Under the pieces are notes generated by a model, which searched no databases, had not been told where the DNA came from, and saw only the letters and a program-made list of their open reading frames with translations. A stretch of DNA of 64,000 nucleotides from Roseibium sediminicola (GTDB lineage Bacteria > Pseudomonadota > Alphaproteobacteria > Rhizobiales > Stappiaceae), in contig NZ_JALNMJ010000012.1 in assembly GCF_023156505.1 (NCBI RefSeq), forward strand, positions 124,001 to 188,000, in the 5' to 3' direction. Both the position numbers and the translations under genes were made by a program. Position 1 is the stretch's first letter. Each line of letters starts with the position of its first letter. Of this stretch, positions 62,173 through 64,000 are shown one piece after another.

Positions 62173-62571
62173 ATGCCGACAGTGAATGCTTCCGGACCGA
62201 TCCCCAGCTTCGACGTTTCCCCGGTCGATCCGTTCATCATGCCGTCGGTGCCGCCCGTCCCGGCCGTCATGCCGGCGGTCGGGTTTCGGATGACGACCAT
62301 CCCGACCCAATTCACCTTCTATTCGATTGCCTTCTGGTTCCACACGATGCTGTCGATGATCCCGGCCTGCATTGCCGGTCCGGGCCCGGGTGTGATCTCC
62401 GGCATGCCGATGAGCGCCAGCAAGTCCGGCAAGGGGTCGGCTCGGTTGCTCATTCAGGGTCAGCCTGCGAGCCGGGCCCTGATGGATCCGCCGCTTGAAA
62501 ACGGCCTGACCGTCAACTCGGTCGGGATCTCGTCTCCCGGTCAGTGCACGCTGATCAATCCGGTCGGCTAG
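62173..62571 (+). CDS. DUF4150/PAAR-like protein
   Basis: A 132-residue small protein resembling DUF4150 (Toxin_PAAR-like): N-terminal MPTVNASGPIPSFDVSPVDP, a hydrophobic central stretch (FTFYSIAFWFHTMLSMIPAC), glycine-rich GPGPGVISGMPMSAS and a terminal SVGISSPGQCTLINP. Some proteins of this family cap the type VI spike like PAAR proteins. It has AAGGAAC upstream and lies 15 bases before the next gene. The typical DUF4150 N-terminus differs somewhat, so the assignment is tentative. Confidence 0.62.
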   Translation: MPTVNASGPIPSFDVSPVDPFIMPSVPPVPAVMPAVGFRMTTIPTQFTFYSIAFWFHTMLSMIPACIAGPGPGVISGMPMSASKSGKGSARLLIQGQPASRALMDPPLENGLTVNSVGISSPGQCTLINPVG

Positions 62572-62585
62572 CGAAAGGGCTTCCA

Positions 62586-63458
62586 ATGGTCACCGACAGA
62601 GCGTCCGCCGACGAGGTCACGTCCAAACACATCTATTTCGCGGTTCCGCTGACAGGCAACGCCGATGAATTCAGCGGGCAGTACCTGCGGCTGGAGGAAT
62701 ATGTCAGCGCCGACGAGGACAGCCACCTGCCTTCGGGAGTGTCCACGTCAGGCCTGACCGGTATCACCCTGTCGACCAATGGCCTTTATCTGGTCGACGC
62801 CGGCATGAAGCTGGAAGAGAGTTTCGGCAATGCGCTGACGGAAAAGATCCTGGGTGGCGATCACACGCTGACCATCGACAAGGGCGACTGGAAGCTCAAG
62901 GCCGCCGACGGTTCGATCACAATCGAGGCCAGGGACACCACGCCTGACGCCAACATCACGCTGCAATCCGAGGGTTCGGATCTCTATGTCCATGCCTGGT
63001 GGGGCAAGGTGACCACATCCGACAGCCGCGATATCAAGGACAGCAGCTCCAAGAAGATCACCTATGTCCAGCTGTTCGAATATTCGTCCGTCATTGGCGT
63101 CTCGACCAGCGAGAGAACGGCCTTTTCCTTCTCCTTCAACGCCCTTGGCGACACCTATTTCAAGGCGGTTGAGATCAAGGCGACGGCCACGGCGGTGAAG
63201 GTCATCTTCACCAAGTATTCCGGCTATTACGTCAGCTTCAACCTGCTCCAGGTGCTGTCGTTCAAGCTGGCGGCGAACTACCGCAAGACGATGGTTCTCT
63301 ACAACAAGATGACGGTCCTGCAGATCTACGTCGAAATGCTCAAGAAGCAGAACGACATCGTCAAGGGCGAGATCAAGGGCGGCGTAACCGAAAATTACGC
63401 CGCTGCCATGCGGAAGAAGATGATCGGCTGCGGCGTCTTCACCCGGGTCAAGCTCTGA
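62586..63458 (+). CDS. Uncharacterised protein, paralogue 1, type VI-like locus
   Basis: A 290-residue protein not recognised. No signal peptide. The first 125 residues are rich in short beta-type segments (YLRLEEYVSADEDS, GITLSTNGLYLVDAG, HTLTIDKGDWKLKAADGSIT) suggesting a beta-solenoid or beta-sandwich. The second half has amphipathic helices, notably YYVSFNLLQVLSFKLAANYR then KTMVLYNKMTVLQIYVEML. The start at 62586 is preferred to 62544, which overlaps the PAAR-like gene. The first half aligns by eye with the next gene. Likely cargo or a structural partner of the locus. Confidence 0.6.
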   Translation: MVTDRASADEVTSKHIYFAVPLTGNADEFSGQYLRLEEYVSADEDSHLPSGVSTSGLTGITLSTNGLYLVDAGMKLEESFGNALTEKILGGDHTLTIDKGDWKLKAADGSITIEARDTTPDANITLQSEGSDLYVHAWWGKVTTSDSRDIKDSSSKKITYVQLFEYSSVIGVSTSERTAFSFSFNALGDTYFKAVEIKATATAVKVIFTKYSGYYVSFNLLQVLSFKLAANYRKTMVLYNKMTVLQIYVEMLKKQNDIVKGEIKGGVTENYAAAMRKKMIGCGVFTRVKL

Positions 63459-63474
63459 TGCGCGGAGACAGGAC

Positions 63475-64000
63475 ATGACAACTCTCTACATGGGGGTTTC
63501 CCCGGCGAGCGATGACACGCTTGGTATTGAAAACGGCGTCTATCTGCGCATGGGCACCTATGTCAGCGACCCGGCGGTTGTCGATGAAGCAAGCCGTTTC
63601 CCGTCGATCTATTCCGGCGGGCTTGCGTCCAGTGACGGTATCTTCATCACCACCGCCGGCTCCTACATCACCCAGGCATCGGGCAGCGGCACGATCGAGA
63701 TCGGCGGCGCCTTCACCCAGAAGGTCATCGACGGCAATTACAATACCGACGTCCAGGGCGGCGATGTCACCCTCACGACCGATTCAAAGGGCTTTTCCCT
63801 GACCGCCAAGAACAACAAGTCGTTCCTGGTGCAGTCCAACCATGTCGACGGGATCTATTTCGAAGCGCCCGACGGCAAGGTGTCGAGCAAGGGCAATGCC
63901 ATCTACAACCACACTTTTGGGGCGTATCTGAAACAGGTGGTCGGCTCGACAAAAAAGATCGTCGAGAAGGAAAGCACCAATGTCAGCGTTTCCTGGGTGA
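63475..64000 (+). CDS. Uncharacterised protein, paralogue 2 (truncated by window end)
   Basis: At least 175 residues, open to the right edge. Begins MTTLYMGVSPASDDTLGIEN with GGAC just upstream of the ATG. VYLRMGTYVSDPAVVDEASR, GLASSDGIFITTAGSYITQA and GGDVTLTTDSKGFSLTAKNN parallel, in the same order, segments of the preceding protein, so the two are tandem paralogues with a shared beta-rich N-terminal domain. No known family is recognised and there is no signal peptide. The C-terminal part is outside the window. Confidence 0.6.
   Translation, partial: MTTLYMGVSPASDDTLGIENGVYLRMGTYVSDPAVVDEASRFPSIYSGGLASSDGIFITTAGSYITQASGSGTIEIGGAFTQKVIDGNYNTDVQGGDVTLTTDSKGFSLTAKNNKSFLVQSNHVDGIYFEAPDGKVSSKGNAIYNHTFGAYLKQVVGSTKKIVEKESTNVSVSWV

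Overview
The window looks like chromosomal DNA of a marine-type alphaproteobacterium, most plausibly a Stappiaceae/Roseibium (Labrenzia)-like Hyphomicrobiales member. This is inferred from the high GC, the dense gene packing, the family-level resemblance of the genes and their mix: methionine gamma-lyase, sulfide oxidation, acyl-CoA cassettes, Pot-type ABC transport, creatinase and a type VI-like accessory locus. No rRNA, tRNA, CRISPR array, integrase or complete insertion sequence was seen.

Layout. 1-3104: end of a sugar ABC importer operon (two permeases, ATPase, ROK sugar kinase). 3432-7746: a methionine catabolic unit, mdeA (methionine gamma-lyase), an Lrp-type regulator (mdeR-like) and a PDH-E1-type 2-oxo acid dehydrogenase (mdeB-like). 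7751-13191: a leftward sulfide/persulfide cluster (SulP transporter, DUF442-SQR fusion, Blh-type persulfide dioxygenase, two YeeE/YedE half-proteins) behind a 16-bp AT-rich palindrome. The mde unit would release methanethiol, a sulfide precursor, so the two neighbouring clusters may act in sequence. 13373-18153: a secreted DUF1176 protein, a DedA-PAP2-LssY fusion and a double-domain polyphosphate:AMP phosphotransferase.

18233-19891 is a scrambled, gene-poor patch: a ParD antitoxin with a frameshifted ParE toxin, a decayed aminotransferase tail resembling the intact gene just downstream, a low-GC secreted orphan, and a 116-bp element with 30-bp inverted repeats that interrupts a short reading frame. 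19892-26980 holds a class V aminotransferase, an N-formylglutamate amidohydrolase-like protein, a DAO-family oxidase, glutaryl-CoA dehydrogenase with a divergent LysR regulator, and a YegS-type lipid kinase.

27002-40562 is a surface-glycan locus. A leftward operon encodes CDP-glucose synthesis and modification (rfbF, rfbG, 3,5-epimerase, C-methyltransferase, acetyltransferase-like protein, reductase), suggesting a CDP-activated branched 6-deoxyhexose. A rightward operon has two sulfotransferase-like proteins, glycosyltransferases and an FkbM methyltransferase. Two further glycosyltransferases lie at the end.

40733-49477 is a fatty acyl-CoA catabolic cassette (ligase, SDR, MaoC, nitronate monooxygenase-like, acyl-CoA dehydrogenase, ACAD10-type phosphotransferase, FadJ-like enzyme). 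49591-57432 has a TrmO-like protein, an excisionase/PBP-type regulator, a four-gene Pot-type ABC importer with internal hairpins, then creatinase. 57803-64000 begins an accessory locus: a DUF2169-pentapeptide giant protein, a second pentapeptide protein, a DUF4150/PAAR-like protein and two tandem paralogues of an unrecognised family, the second cut by the window end. This resembles type VI secretion cargo/adaptor loci and is the most novel-looking part. Two families of palindromic intergenic repeats each occur twice.
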